Shown: positions 7,453 through 16,646, counted from the stretch's first letter. The stretch: 28,269 nt of DNA from CAXMWX01 sp051008185 (GCA_051008185.1 JBPCXW010000051.1:1-28269); one strand, 5' to 3'. Made by a program: numbers and translations. The notes: a model not told the origin generated them from the sequence alone.

Positions 7453-8454
7453 TTAGCCGCCCTCTTCTTTTCTGTCACGGGCCAACAGCTTGGCCACGGC
7501 CTGACGCGGTGATACCTCGGCATTGACAACTTTCAGCACCTGCTCACTGATAGGCATCTCAATCTTGTGAACCGCCGCCAGCTTGCACACCACGCTGACA
7601 GTACGCAGGCCCTCAATGACCTGACCGATCTCCTCACCGGCCTGCTGCGGGGTCTTCCCCTGTGCCAGGGCCAGACCGAAACGCCGATTGCGCGATAGAT
7701 CGTCGGTGCAGGTCAATACCAGATCACCCAGCCCGGCCAGACCCATGAAGGTGTCGGCCCTGCCGCCCATCGCGATGCCCAGCCGCATGATCTCGGCCAG
7801 ACCGCGTGCGATCAGCGCCGCCCGCGTGTTGGCACCACAGCCAAGACCATCGGCGATCCCCGCGGCAATCGCCATCACATTCTTTACCGCACCTCCCACC
7901 TGCACACCCACTACATCGTCATGGGTGTAAATGCGAAATAGCTCGTCGTGAAACAACTCGGCAAACTCCGCCGCCACCTGCCGCTCCGGTGCCGCGAGGG
8001 TAACGGCCGTTGGCAGGCCCGCCGCCACCTCCGCGGCGAAAGACGGGCCCGACAGAATCGCCAACGGCGTGTCCGGCAGGTATTCCGCCACGATGGCGTG
8101 ACTCAGGCTCAGGGAGCCGGGTTCCAGCCCCTTGCAGGCCAGACACAGTTTGAACGGCTGTTGCTGATACGGCTGCAAACCCTGCAAGACCTGTCTGAGG
8201 GCCGCACAGGGCGAGGCGATCACGATATGGCTGACCGCCTCCGGCAAGGGTTGGTATTCATGCACGGGTTGTAACTCGGCGGGGAAATCAACGCCGTGCA
8301 GGTGTCTGTTGTTGCAACGTTCTGCGATCAGCTTGTCAATGTGCTCCGCATTGACATCCGATAGCAGGGTCTGTCTGCCGTTACGCGCCAGTACCAGGGC
8401 CAGGGCGGTGCCCCAGGCGCCTGCGCCGATGACCAATATGCTGCCGGATTTCAT
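7453..8454 (-). CDS. gpsA: Glycerol-3-phosphate dehydrogenase [NAD(P)+]
   Basis: A 333-residue cytosolic enzyme that reduces dihydroxyacetone phosphate to sn-glycerol 3-phosphate for phospholipid synthesis. The N-terminal Rossmann motif is VIGAGAWGTA (8-17). Lys109 in ACKGLEPG and catalytic Lys191 in VGGAVKNVMAIAAGIADG are present, followed by the helical domain with GANTRAALIARG and GLAGLGDLVLTC. Length and motifs are standard. The start lies two bases beyond the secB stop, so translation is probably coupled. The secB-gpsA order is conserved across many gammaproteobacteria, including E. coli. Confidence 0.97.
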   Translation of the reverse strand: MKSGSILVIGAGAWGTALALVLARNGRQTLLSDVNAEHIDKLIAERCNNRHLHGVDFPAELQPVHEYQPLPEAVSHIVIASPCAALRQVLQGLQPYQQQPFKLCLACKGLEPGSLSLSHAIVAEYLPDTPLAILSGPSFAAEVAAGLPTAVTLAAPERQVAAEFAELFHDELFRIYTHDDVVGVQVGGAVKNVMAIAAGIADGLGCGANTRAALIARGLAEIMRLGIAMGGRADTFMGLAGLGDLVLTCTDDLSRNRRFGLALAQGKTPQQAGEEIGQVIEGLRTVSVVCKLAAVHKIEMPISEQVLKVVNAEVSPRQAVAKLLARDRKEEGG

Positions 8455-8456
8455 AC

Positions 8457-8924
8457 TCAGTGTTTTTGCACCGGTTGTGCCTTTTGCTCGGCGAGTTGCC
8501 GCTGGTGTTGCTGATACAGCACTTCAAAATTGACCGGCGCCAGCAACAACTGCGGGAAACCGGCGCGGGCAACCATATCGGACACTGTCTCGCGGGCGAA
8601 CGGAAATAATATATCGGGACATATAGTCGCGGACATGCGGGTAATTACCTCCGATGAAAAATCCGTTATGAAAAATATCCCTGCCTGTTTTACCTCTATC
8701 AGGTAGATGGTCTTCTCTTCCGCGCTGGCCGTCACGGTAACCGAGAGTGTTACCTCATACAGGGTTTCAGATAGTTTATCTACCGAGTTGGACAGATCCA
8801 TATTCACTGACGGGTTCCATTTTTCCTGGAATATGTGCGGTGTGGCCGGTGCTTCCAGAGAGACATCCTTCACATAGATCTTCTGAATGGCAAACTTGCC
8901 TTGAATGGTTTCTCCGTCAGTCAT
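8457..8924 (-). CDS. secB: Protein-export chaperone SecB
   Basis: A 155-residue cytosolic chaperone that holds precursor proteins unfolded and delivers them to SecA. The family core is clear: FAIQKIYVKDVSLEAP (about 11-26), FQEKWNP, LYEVTLSVTV, the aromatic/acidic stretch FSSEVITRMSATICPDILFPFARE, and AGFPQLLLAPVNFEVLY. The acidic, Gln-rich C-terminus is also typical. The ATG at 8924 was chosen because AAAGGAG lies eight bases upstream and the conserved region starts straight after it; an upstream in-frame extension to 8990 reads through the end of the rhodanese gene. It is sandwiched between the rhodanese gene (13-bp gap) and gpsA (two-base gap), as in the yibN-grxC-secB-gpsA order of E. coli but without grxC. 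Confidence 0.97.
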   Translation of the reverse strand: MTDGETIQGKFAIQKIYVKDVSLEAPATPHIFQEKWNPSVNMDLSNSVDKLSETLYEVTLSVTVTASAEEKTIYLIEVKQAGIFFITDFSSEVITRMSATICPDILFPFARETVSDMVARAGFPQLLLAPVNFEVLYQQHQRQLAEQKAQPVQKH

Positions 8925-8937
8925 ATTGTGTGCTCCT

Positions 8938-9366
8938 TTATCGGGGTTTGACCAGTGGCAGATTGGCGGTTTGCCAACTGTGCAAACCACCCTTGAGTGA
9001 ATAAACCTGCGTGTGCCCCTTTTGATGTGACAGGCGGCAGGCCTTGATGGAATCTATGCCGCGGGCGCAATAGATCACCAGCGGCAGATCTTTTTTTGAC
9101 TCCAGGGTCTTGAGTTGTTGCTCAAATTCCCCGGTCGGCATGTTGACGGCGTTGATGATATGGCCCTTGCCATAATCATCGGCACTGCGGACATCCAGCA
9201 CTATGGCCCTGTCCCTGTTGACCAGACGGGTGAGCTCCGCCGTGTCTATTTCCCTTATCCCCATCATTGCCGCCTTCAGGACATTCCACAGCAGCAGGGA
9301 CAGGATGGCGATAAACAGCGTCACCAGCAACAGGTGATTGGCGACAAATTCAGGCAGTTTTTCCAC
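8938..9366 (-). CDS. Membrane-anchored rhodanese-domain protein (YibN-like)
   Basis: A 142-residue protein with one N-terminal transmembrane helix (about residues 10-33) followed by a single rhodanese domain. The domain has VLDVRSADDYGKGHI and the active-site loop YCARGIDS, with the nucleophilic cysteine present, so sulfur-transfer chemistry is possible. The domain is expected in the cytosol or at the inner membrane. It is the positional counterpart of E. coli YibN, which also heads the operon containing secB and gpsA. The start is GTG at 9366, with GAGAG about seven bases upstream; no nearby ATG fits the membrane helix as well. Substrate and role are not established for this family. Confidence 0.9.
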   Translation of the reverse strand: MEKLPEFVANHLLLVTLFIAILSLLLWNVLKAAMMGIREIDTAELTRLVNRDRAIVLDVRSADDYGKGHIINAVNMPTGEFEQQLKTLESKKDLPLVIYCARGIDSIKACRLSHQKGHTQVYSLKGGLHSWQTANLPLVKPR

Positions 9367-9401
9367 GATTACTCTCAGGCAAGATGGGTTTGGCGGGCTA
9401 C

Positions 9402-9430
9402 ATCATACCGTGATATAGCGGCCGGATAAA
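9402..9430 (-). promoter_or_regulatory. Candidate sigma-70 promoter for the rhodanese-secB-gpsA-pyrD operon
   Basis: Read on the minus strand, TTTATC and TATGAT are separated by 17 bases, 36 bases before the GTG start at 9366. The -10 box matches five of six consensus positions, the -35 only three. This is a pattern match only. Confidence 0.35.
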
Positions 9431-9519
9431 ACCGGATTTTGCCGCCGGGCCGTGCTACAATGCGGGCCGTTGCAATGCGAACCGAACTCATCAGCCCAAG
9501 GTAGCCATATCAGCCTGAC

Positions 9520-11124
9520 ATGACCGCCAAACAACCTTTATCTGTCAGACCCGTCATACTCATTATCCTTGATGGCTGGGGCTATTCCGAGACCACCTCG
9601 TACAATGCCATTCACAGTGCGAAAAAGCCGGTGTGGGATGAGTTGTGGGCACACTGTCCGCATACTCTGGTGAATGCCTCCAGCCTGGAGGTCGGCTTGC
9701 CGGCCGGGCAAATGGGTAACTCCGAGGTCGGGCATATCAACATCGGCTCCGGCAGGGTGGTTGATCAGGAGTCCACCCGCATTACCCGCGCCATTGAGAG
9801 CGGCGAATTTTTCCGTAACACCACACTGAATCAGGCCCTGCAACGGGCGCAAGCCGACGGCAAGGCCGTGCATATTATGGGGCTGGTCTCGTCGGGGGGG
9901 GTGCATAGTCATCAGGATCATATCGTAGCGTTGCTGGAACTGGCGGCGGGTTATGATGTCGGGCAAATCTATTTGCATGCCTTTCTGGATGGTCGCGATA
10001 CCCCGCCCAAGAGTGCCGGGGAATATCTGCATGATCTGCAGGTAAAGATGCAGGAGTTGGGTAAGGGGCGTTACGCCAGCATCATCGGGCGTTACTATGC
10101 GATGGATAGAAATAATAACTGGGAGCGTACTCGTCAGGCTTATGATCTTGTCGTCTCCGGCAAGGCCGAACACCATTGCACCGATGCCTTTGTCGCCGTG
10201 GATATGGCTTATGCCCGCGGTGAGACGGATGAGTTTGTGCAGGCCACGGCGATAACAGATGGCGCGGGCGAGACCGTCAAGGTGCGGGAGGGTGATGTGG
10301 TTATCTTTGCCAACTATCGTGCGGATCGTGCCAGACAACTGTCCGAGGCGATGACTGTCAGGGACTTTGCCGAGTTTGAGCGCACGGTCAGGCTTGATGA
10401 TGAACACTATATCGGCATGACGGAATACAAGGAAGAGTTCACTTTCCCTGCGGCGTTTCCACCGCAACGGCTTGAAGATGTGTTCGGGGCATACGTCGCG
10501 GCGCTGGGGCTGCGACAATTGCGTATTGCGGAGACGGAAAAATACGCCCATGTCACTTTTTTCTTCAACGGTGGTCAGGAGAAGGCATTTGATAATGAGG
10601 ATCGCATCCTGGTGCCCTCGCCCGATGTGCCGACTTATGATAGCAAACCTGAAATGAGTGCCCGCGAGGTGACGGAGAAATTGTTGCAGGCAATCCGTTC
10701 AAAAAAATATGACACTATTATCTGCAATTTTGCCAATGCGGATATGGTTGGGCATACCGGCAACTTTGATGCCGCCGTGAAGGCGATAGAGGTCATTGAT
10801 CAGTGTCTGGGGGAGATTGTTACTGCTACCCGGGCCGTCGGCGGTGAGATCCTGATCACGGCGGATCACGGTAATGCGGAAAAAATGCATTCCTTCGTCA
10901 CCGAGAAAGATCCGGGGCATATTCATACGGCACATACCAGCAATCCGGTACCGTTGATTTATGTCGGGCGTCAGGCGAAGGTATTGGCAAACCTTGAGGG
11001 TGGTTTGTGCGATATTGTGCCGACCATGCTGACCATTATGGGCTTGCCGCAACCTGCCGTTATGACCGGTCGGCCGCTGTTGCAACCGCAAGAGATGGAG
11101 TTACAGGCCAATGCCGCTGACTGA
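9520..11124 (+). CDS. gpmI: 2,3-bisphosphoglycerate-independent phosphoglycerate mutase
   Basis: A 534-residue cytosolic Mn-dependent enzyme that interconverts 3- and 2-phosphoglycerate in glycolysis and gluconeogenesis. It belongs to the alkaline phosphatase superfamily. Metal and nucleophile residues are in place: Asp18 in LILDGWG-type ILDGWG, Ser68 in GQMGNSEVGHINIG, then GGVHSHQDH, DGRDTPPKS, RADRARQL, NADMVGHTG, TADHGNAEKM and HTAHTSNPVP. It is slightly longer than the usual ~510 residues, with a short extra C-terminal tail. The ATG at 9520 is close to the first conserved strand; no strong ribosome binding site is visible. It overlaps the start of envC by 14 bases, so translation may be coupled. 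The gpmI-envC-ctpA order is widely conserved in gammaproteobacteria. Confidence 0.97.
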   Translation: MTAKQPLSVRPVILIILDGWGYSETTSYNAIHSAKKPVWDELWAHCPHTLVNASSLEVGLPAGQMGNSEVGHINIGSGRVVDQESTRITRAIESGEFFRNTTLNQALQRAQADGKAVHIMGLVSSGGVHSHQDHIVALLELAAGYDVGQIYLHAFLDGRDTPPKSAGEYLHDLQVKMQELGKGRYASIIGRYYAMDRNNNWERTRQAYDLVVSGKAEHHCTDAFVAVDMAYARGETDEFVQATAITDGAGETVKVREGDVVIFANYRADRARQLSEAMTVRDFAEFERTVRLDDEHYIGMTEYKEEFTFPAAFPPQRLEDVFGAYVAALGLRQLRIAETEKYAHVTFFFNGGQEKAFDNEDRILVPSPDVPTYDSKPEMSAREVTEKLLQAIRSKKYDTIICNFANADMVGHTGNFDAAVKAIEVIDQCLGEIVTATRAVGGEILITADHGNAEKMHSFVTEKDPGHIHTAHTSNPVPLIYVGRQAKVLANLEGGLCDIVPTMLTIMGLPQPAVMTGRPLLQPQEMELQANAAD

Positions 11125-12277
11125 GACGCGCAAACACCGACGGGTTCGGCCTGCGCCGTTGCTGTTGTGTATCGGCGCGCTGGCGGTTGCTGATATCGGG
11201 GCTCAGGAAGATGACGCGCGACGGCAGCAACTGGAATCGGTCAGGACGGAAATCAATCAGGTTGAATCGGGGCTACGCGAGGCCCGTAGTGAATCCGAAC
11301 TGCTTTATGCCGAGTTGCAACAACTGGAGGCCGATACCCTGCAAACTGAAATCGGACTGCAACAGCTGGATGCCGAATTGAAGAGCAGCGATACAAAACT
11401 GCAACTGCTGGATGAACAACAGACCGATGTGACGGCAAGACTGACCACGGAACGCGCCAAACTCGCTCGGCACCTGCGCGCCGCTTATATCACCGGGCGG
11501 CATAATGTGTTCAGGCTGGTGCTGAATCAGGAAAATCCCGCCCGCATGAGCCGACTGGTCACCTATCATGGTTATTTCAACAGTGCCCGCGTGCGACAGA
11601 TTGAGGCTATTGATTACAGCCTGTTGTATGTTGCCGAGCTAAAGCGACAGATCACTCTGGAAGACCGGGCTAACCAAGAGTTGCATCAGGCGCAACAGGC
11701 AAAACTGACTGAGCTGGCCGGGTTGCAACAGCAGCGTCAGCAGGTGCTGGATAAACTGCACGCGCATATCGCCGATCAGGACAATCACTTGAAGACATTA
11801 CGCCGGACCGAGGCTGAGTTGAGCGAATTGCTGGAACAACTGACAGATGCGGAGTCTGTCGGCAGTTTTGAAGATATACCGCCGTTTGCCTCCCTGCGGG
11901 GCAAACTGAGTTGGCCGGTGCGTGGCAAGATCGCGGTCGCCTTCGGTGCTTCTAAAAGAGGCGGTCGCACGCGGGCCACGGGTGTTACCTTCAATACCCA
12001 ATCCGGGACTGAGGTGAAGGCCATTGCCGGTGGCCGGGTCGTGTTCGCTGACTGGTTCAGCAACCTTGGCCTGCTGCTGATTATCGATCATGGTAGTGAC
12101 TACATGAGCCTGTACGGTCATAATGCGAGGATCCTGAAGAGAAAAGGCGACTGGGTGCAGGCCGATGAGATCATCTCCAGGGCCGGTGAGACCGGTGGGC
12201 GGCGACAGGCCGGGTTGTATTTTGAGATTCGTAAAAAGGCTACGCCTGTCAATCCGTTATTATGGTGCAAACGCTGA
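11111..12277 (+). CDS. envC: Murein hydrolase activator EnvC
   Basis: A 388-residue periplasmic protein with an N-terminal basic and hydrophobic export signal (about residues 1-31). Long coiled coils cover about 35-110 and 165-255 (Gln/Leu/Glu-rich heptads), and a C-terminal LytM (M23) domain spans about 270-385. EnvC recruits and activates amidases that split septal peptidoglycan at division. The LytM domain is degenerate, as in known EnvC: the position of the first metal ligand reads GVTFNTQSG, and the usual HxH near the end is replaced by LYFEIR, so it should not be a zinc peptidase. YMSLYGHNARI is retained. It overlaps gpmI by 14 bases and is followed by ctpA after 42 bases. Its position next to a C-terminal protease fits cell-wall and division duty. 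Confidence 0.92.
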   Translation: MPLTETRKHRRVRPAPLLLCIGALAVADIGAQEDDARRQQLESVRTEINQVESGLREARSESELLYAELQQLEADTLQTEIGLQQLDAELKSSDTKLQLLDEQQTDVTARLTTERAKLARHLRAAYITGRHNVFRLVLNQENPARMSRLVTYHGYFNSARVRQIEAIDYSLLYVAELKRQITLEDRANQELHQAQQAKLTELAGLQQQRQQVLDKLHAHIADQDNHLKTLRRTEAELSELLEQLTDAESVGSFEDIPPFASLRGKLSWPVRGKIAVAFGASKRGGRTRATGVTFNTQSGTEVKAIAGGRVVFADWFSNLGLLLIIDHGSDYMSLYGHNARILKRKGDWVQADEIISRAGETGGRRQAGLYFEIRKKATPVNPLLWCKR

Positions 12278-12319
12278 CAACTGTCGCGCTTCTTCTAACG
12301 AACTATTATGGGAACAAAA

Positions 12320-13624
12320 ATGAAAACTTTATATCGCACAATTGTAATCTGCCTGTTGCTGGGTGGCGTTCCTGTCTGTTACGCCGAAGACGAAACCGGG
12401 GCGCAAGATGCCGAGGAAAGATCGGCAATACCGCTGGACGAAATCAGGACCTTTGCCGAGGTCTTTGCCCGGGTGAAAAAAGACTATGTGGAGAGCGTCA
12501 ATGATACCCAGCTACTGGAAAGCGCGATACGCGGTATGCTGGAAGGTCTGGACCCGCATTCGGCCTATCTTGATCAGGACGCATACACGGAGTTGCAGGA
12601 AGGCACCGCGGGTGAATTCGGCGGGCTTGGGATACAGGTGGGCATGGAAGATGGTTTCGTCAAGGTCATCTCACCTATTGATGATACGCCGGCCAAAGAG
12701 GCCGGGGTTGAGGCCGGTGATCTGATCATTCGGCTGGATGATACCCCTGTGAAGGGTATGTCGTTGAATGATGCGGTGAGCCGTATGCGCGGCGAGCCCG
12801 GCACCGATATCACCTTGACGATTATTCGCGACGGTGAAGAGAAACCGCTCAAGCTCACCATCACCCGAGATATTATCAAGGTGCAAAGTGTAAAACACCG
12901 CACGCTGGAACCGGGGCTGGGTTATCTGCGTATCTCCAATTTTCAGGCGCATACTGCGGAAGACACCCGTCTTGGTCTGGAAAAACTTATTGCGGAAAAT
13001 GATGACAAGCTTGATGGGCTGATTCTGGATCTGCGTAACAATCCGGGCGGCATATTGAATGCGGCGGTGGCTGTTTCTGATCTGTTTCTTGATGAGGGTT
13101 TGATCGTTTATACCGATGGGCGGATCAAGGACTCGAAACTCAAGTTTCATTCCACGCCCGCCGATATGCTTGACAATGCGCCGATCGTGCTACTGGTCAA
13201 TGCCGGTTCGGCCTCGGCCTCGGAGATTGTCGCCGGTGCCCTGCAGGATCATCGGCGGGCGATCATCATGGGCCGGAAGACCTTCGGCAAGGGCTCGGTG
13301 CAAACCATCCTGCCCATATCCAATGAGGCTGCACTGAAACTTACTACCGCCCTTTACTTTACGCCCTCGGGTCGTTCCATTCAGGCCTCCGGTATTGAAC
13401 CGGATATTGTTATCGATCAGGTCAAGCTGGAGAAGGTAGAGGCACCCAGTGTCATCAAGGAGCAAAATCTGGATCGGCATCTGGGTGAAAAACAGATGGG
13501 AGAGGATGACGAACAGGATGATGCGGATGAGATGCCGGAGGAATCGCTGGTGACCAGTGATTATGTATTGTATGAAGCGTTGAATGTATTGAAAGGATTA
13601 AAGATCCTGGGGAAGGCTGAGTAA
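12320..13624 (+). CDS. ctpA: Carboxy-terminal processing protease, S41 family
   Basis: A 434-residue exported serine protease. An N-terminal signal peptide (cleavage near CYAED) is followed by a helical lead-in with LDPHSAYLD, a PDZ domain (about 90-185) with GGLGIQV and AGVEAGDLI, and the S41 catalytic domain. The Ser/Lys dyad is seen in NAGSASASEIVAGALQD and, about 22 residues later, in RKTFGKGSVQ. It ends in an acidic, probably disordered tail. CtpA-type enzymes trim or degrade periplasmic proteins from their C-termini and often control cell-wall hydrolases, which suits a place beside envC. I chose the second ATG (12320), which has GGGA a few bases before it and starts a clean signal peptide; the first ATG (12308) adds four residues. 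The stop abuts the ubiB stop on the other strand with no base between. Confidence 0.93.
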   Translation: MKTLYRTIVICLLLGGVPVCYAEDETGAQDAEERSAIPLDEIRTFAEVFARVKKDYVESVNDTQLLESAIRGMLEGLDPHSAYLDQDAYTELQEGTAGEFGGLGIQVGMEDGFVKVISPIDDTPAKEAGVEAGDLIIRLDDTPVKGMSLNDAVSRMRGEPGTDITLTIIRDGEEKPLKLTITRDIIKVQSVKHRTLEPGLGYLRISNFQAHTAEDTRLGLEKLIAENDDKLDGLILDLRNNPGGILNAAVAVSDLFLDEGLIVYTDGRIKDSKLKFHSTPADMLDNAPIVLLVNAGSASASEIVAGALQDHRRAIIMGRKTFGKGSVQTILPISNEAALKLTTALYFTPSGRSIQASGIEPDIVIDQVKLEKVEAPSVIKEQNLDRHLGEKQMGEDDEQDDADEMPEESLVTSDYVLYEALNVLKGLKILGKAE

Positions 13625-15295
13625 CTATTTATTCAGCCTGAGCAAGACCCGGACGATCAGGAATAGTCCGGCGCTGCTGACTATCAGGGAGGAAAGCGGC
13701 ATACCGAGGATCCTGCTGGTAGTCGTGTCCAGCGGAGAGATCAGGATACCGGCGATGATCAGGGCCGCGCCGGTGATCACCAATACATTGTTGCGGTTAT
13801 ATCGTTGCAACTCATCTCGTAAATCATCCAGACCGGCGGATTTGACCTCCGCCGCCAGCTTGCCGTTGTGCAGGCGATCCAGCAAATCCAGTGCCTTGCC
13901 CGGTGCCTCCGGCAGGCGATCCAGCCAGTATGGCACGTTGCCGCCGACACCCTTGAGCAGACCGCGCAGGCCCATGCGACCGCTCATCCAGCGTTCCATG
14001 ATAGGTCTGGCGGTGCGCCACAGATCCAGTTCCGGGTATAGCTCGCGCCCCAGTCCCTCTATGTTGAGCAGGGTTTTTTGTAACAGCACAAGCTGCGGCA
14101 GGATCACCATGTTGAAACGCCGCGCCGTTTGGAACAGGCGTAACAGCATGGTGGCATAGGAGATTTCCTTTAGCGGACGATCAAACAGGGGCTCACACAC
14201 GGTGCGCACGGCAAACTCAAACTCATCCACGCGGGTGGAGTCCGGCACCCAGCCTGAATCCAGATGTAATTGCGCCACCTTGCGATAGTCGCGATTCAGA
14301 AAGGCGATGAAGTTTCCGGCCAGATAACGTTGATCAAATTCACTGAGGGAACTCATGATACCGAAATCCACCATCGCAATGCGCGGCTTGCCCGCAGTGC
14401 CGGGATTGATGAAGATGTTACCGGGATGCATATCGGCGTGAAAATAACTGTCCCTGAAGACCTGGGTGAAAAACAGTTCCACGATAGACTCGGCCAGCCA
14501 TTGCAGATCAATACCGGCCGCATCAAGAGCGGCAACATCGCTGATATGTATGCCGGATACTTTTTCCATCAGCATTACATTGGCGGTGGTGTATTCCCAT
14601 TCCACTTGCGGGATATACAAAATGTCTGAATCACTGAAATTGCGCCGCAGTTGTGAGGCATTGGCCGCCTCGCGCATCAAATCCAACTCGTCTAGCAGAT
14701 TTTTTTCAAACTCTTGCACCACCGAGGTGGGGCGCAGGTTGCGCGCCTGATCGGAATGCCGTTCAAGGGTTCGCGCCAGCCTGTGCATGATACTGACATC
14801 CCGGCGCATGACTTTTTCAATATCGGGACGCACTACCTTGACGATCATCTCGCGGCCGTCTTTTAGTGTGGCGGCATGCACCTGAGCGATGGAGGCCGAG
14901 GCCAGCGGTGTTTCATCAAAGCTTAGAAAGATGTCATCTATTTTTTTGTGAAAGGCGTTTTCCACGATGTGTTTCGCCTCGGTGCCGGGGAACGGCGGCA
15001 CCTTGTCCTGCAACTTCGCCAGTTCAATCGCGATATCTTCCGGCAACATATCACGGCGAGTGGATAGCAGCTGACCGAACTTGATGGCGACCGGCCCAAG
15101 TGCCTCCAGTGTGCGCCTGATACGCACCGCCCCGGGCTCAAGTCGGCGCGAGCGAAACCAGTTCCAGGGCAGCAGGTAACGCAACCAGCGGATGGGTTGA
15201 AACAACGGCATCGCAAACACCAGCTCATCCAGATCGTTTCGCAGGAACACCCGCTGGATCATCAGCAAACGCCATAACTGGGCGATACCGAGCAT
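13625..15295 (-). CDS. ubiB: UbiB, atypical ABC1/ADCK-family kinase for ubiquinone synthesis
   Basis: A 556-residue member of the UbiB/COQ8 family, needed for aerobic ubiquinone synthesis and thought to act as an ATPase that handles membrane lipid intermediates. The signature KFGQ (72-75, in the KxGQ motif) lies in the N-terminal extension. The Ala-rich nucleotide loop is ASASIAQVH, the catalytic loop is HADMHPGNIF, and the metal-binding motif reads DFGIM. Two hydrophobic helices at the C-terminus (about 500-552) anchor it to the inner membrane, as usual. It overlaps ubiJ by one base (TAATG), so the two are translationally coupled. In many relatives tatABC follows; here the next gene is convergent ctpA. 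Confidence 0.96.
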   Translation of the reverse strand: MLGIAQLWRLLMIQRVFLRNDLDELVFAMPLFQPIRWLRYLLPWNWFRSRRLEPGAVRIRRTLEALGPVAIKFGQLLSTRRDMLPEDIAIELAKLQDKVPPFPGTEAKHIVENAFHKKIDDIFLSFDETPLASASIAQVHAATLKDGREMIVKVVRPDIEKVMRRDVSIMHRLARTLERHSDQARNLRPTSVVQEFEKNLLDELDLMREAANASQLRRNFSDSDILYIPQVEWEYTTANVMLMEKVSGIHISDVAALDAAGIDLQWLAESIVELFFTQVFRDSYFHADMHPGNIFINPGTAGKPRIAMVDFGIMSSLSEFDQRYLAGNFIAFLNRDYRKVAQLHLDSGWVPDSTRVDEFEFAVRTVCEPLFDRPLKEISYATMLLRLFQTARRFNMVILPQLVLLQKTLLNIEGLGRELYPELDLWRTARPIMERWMSGRMGLRGLLKGVGGNVPYWLDRLPEAPGKALDLLDRLHNGKLAAEVKSAGLDDLRDELQRYNRNNVLVITGAALIIAGILISPLDTTTSRILGMPLSSLIVSSAGLFLIVRVLLRLNK

Positions 15296-15894
15296 TAGCC
15301 GTCCCCCTGCCGTTCAAGCCTGAGCAGGCGTTGTTTCAGGCGCTCCACATCGTCACGCAGGGCATCAACGGTTTGGCTGAATTGTGTCAGTTCCTGCTCG
15401 TCGGCCACGGCTTCTTTTTCAAACCTGAGGTATTCGCCCATGTCCAGTTCCAGTTTGTGGCGCAAATTTTTCAGTGCCGTCGCGCCGCCGCGTAACAACT
15501 GTGCGGATTTTCTTGCCAGGGTGTCCCCGCTGAGTTGTGCCAACTGCTCTTCCCAGTCCAGGTCCAGTTTTTTTAGTGAGGCGATGAGTTGTTGTACGAT
15601 ATAAACGTCACCGGCGATCTCCAGATCGCCGGGGATGGCGTTGTGCCCGTTGCGGTCTGCCGCGGCATAGGCCAACAGTGCCGCCGGGGTGCCGCTGATT
15701 CGCACCGTGACATTATCCGCTGCCTCGCCGAGAAACTCTACACCGTCAGCGTGGATCATAAAGGTGAACACCGCCGCTGTATTCTGCAAGTTGATTTGAA
15801 TGACGCTCCCGGCCAGGGTGTAAATCTCCGCCGCTACCTCGGGATCGAGTTGCAACAGACGTTTGAGTAGCGAATTGATGCTGACTTGTATCAT
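15295..15894 (-). CDS. ubiJ: UbiJ, SCP2-domain accessory factor of ubiquinone synthesis
   Basis: A 199-residue protein with an N-terminal SCP2-like lipid-binding domain (about residues 10-110). A coiled-coil C-terminus rich in Leu, Arg and Glu (about 150-195, ending in VERLKQRLLRLERQ) follows. In E. coli UbiJ helps assemble the soluble complex of aerobic ubiquinone hydroxylases and is encoded between ubiE and ubiB, exactly as here. Identification rests on that position, the length and the domain layout. The ATG at 15894 has AGAGGG five bases upstream and lies eight bases after the ubiE stop, so it is preferred to a start at 15915 inside ubiE. Confidence 0.92.
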   Translation of the reverse strand: MIQVSINSLLKRLLQLDPEVAAEIYTLAGSVIQINLQNTAAVFTFMIHADGVEFLGEAADNVTVRISGTPAALLAYAAADRNGHNAIPGDLEIAGDVYIVQQLIASLKKLDLDWEEQLAQLSGDTLARKSAQLLRGGATALKNLRHKLELDMGEYLRFEKEAVADEQELTQFSQTVDALRDDVERLKQRLLRLERQGDG

Positions 15895-15902
15895 GACACC
15901 CT

Positions 15903-16646
15903 CTACAGCTTCCATGCCTGATGATGGGCGACTATGCCGGCGCTGAGGTTATAGTATTGCACTCTGGCAAAACCTGCCTGTTGTAGCATATCTTTCAGGG
16001 TCTCCTGATCGGGGTGCATGCGAATGGACTCAACCAGATATTGATAACTGTCCTGATCCCCGGCTACCAGACGACCTAACAACGGTATCATTGAGAAGGA
16101 ATAGCGATCATACAATTTTTGCAACAACGGCAGGGTCAGGCGGGAGAACTCCAGTATGTTGAGCACCCCGCCGTATTTGAGTTTGGCATGTATCGCTTGC
16201 AGGGCGGCTTGTTTGTCGGTGATATTGCGTAAACCGAAGGCCACCATGACGCAATCAAAACTGTTATCGGGGTACGGCAGGGCCTCGGCATCGGCCTGAA
16301 CGAAATCCAGCCCCTGACAGATCCCGTTGTCATACAGCTTGTCCCGCCCTGCCCGCAGCATTTCACCATTGATGTCGCACAGGACGATATGGCCTTTTTC
16401 ATTCAGGCGTTTTTTTATCAGGGCGGTCATGTCGCCGGTGCCGCCGGCCAAATCCAGCACCCGTGCATCAGGTTTGAGACCGGCAATATGCACCGAGAAA
16501 CGTTTCCATAAACGATGCACGCCCAATGACATCAGATCGTTCATCAGATCATAATCGTCGGCCACGGAGGTAAAAACCCCTTTTACTCGACGGGTTTTTT
16601 CCCCGCTACTGACCCGCCTGAAACCGAAATCAACCGATTCAGTCAT
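15903..16646 (-). CDS. ubiE: Ubiquinone/menaquinone C-methyltransferase UbiE
   Basis: A 247-residue class I SAM methyltransferase that adds the ring methyl group in ubiquinone (and, where made, menaquinone) synthesis. VDFGFRRVSSGEK and VKGVFTSVADDYDLMNDLMSLGVHRLWK (split over residues 5-49) are the family N-terminus. The SAM-binding motif I is VLDLAGGTGD (63-72). Later come QADAEALPYPDNSFD and VAFGLRNI, with the family ending around LSAGIVAHHQAWKL. The ATG at 16646 has AAGGTG close upstream; a start six codons earlier is possible but poorer. It overlaps the DUF971 gene by eight bases, so coupling is likely. Confidence 0.97.
   Translation of the reverse strand: MTESVDFGFRRVSSGEKTRRVKGVFTSVADDYDLMNDLMSLGVHRLWKRFSVHIAGLKPDARVLDLAGGTGDMTALIKKRLNEKGHIVLCDINGEMLRAGRDKLYDNGICQGLDFVQADAEALPYPDNSFDCVMVAFGLRNITDKQAALQAIHAKLKYGGVLNILEFSRLTLPLLQKLYDRYSFSMIPLLGRLVAGDQDSYQYLVESIRMHPDQETLKDMLQQAGFARVQYYNLSAGIVAHHQAWKL

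Noticed and set aside
9538..10551. A long open frame of 337 codons on the strand opposite gpmI
   Set aside because: gpmI is complete with all catalytic motifs; the antisense frame shows no recognisable domain and is a codon-bias shadow.
11900..12277. EnvC LytM domain as an active zinc peptidase
   Set aside because: The first metal-ligand region and the final HxH are not conserved; this is the usual degenerate state of EnvC and not a special loss.
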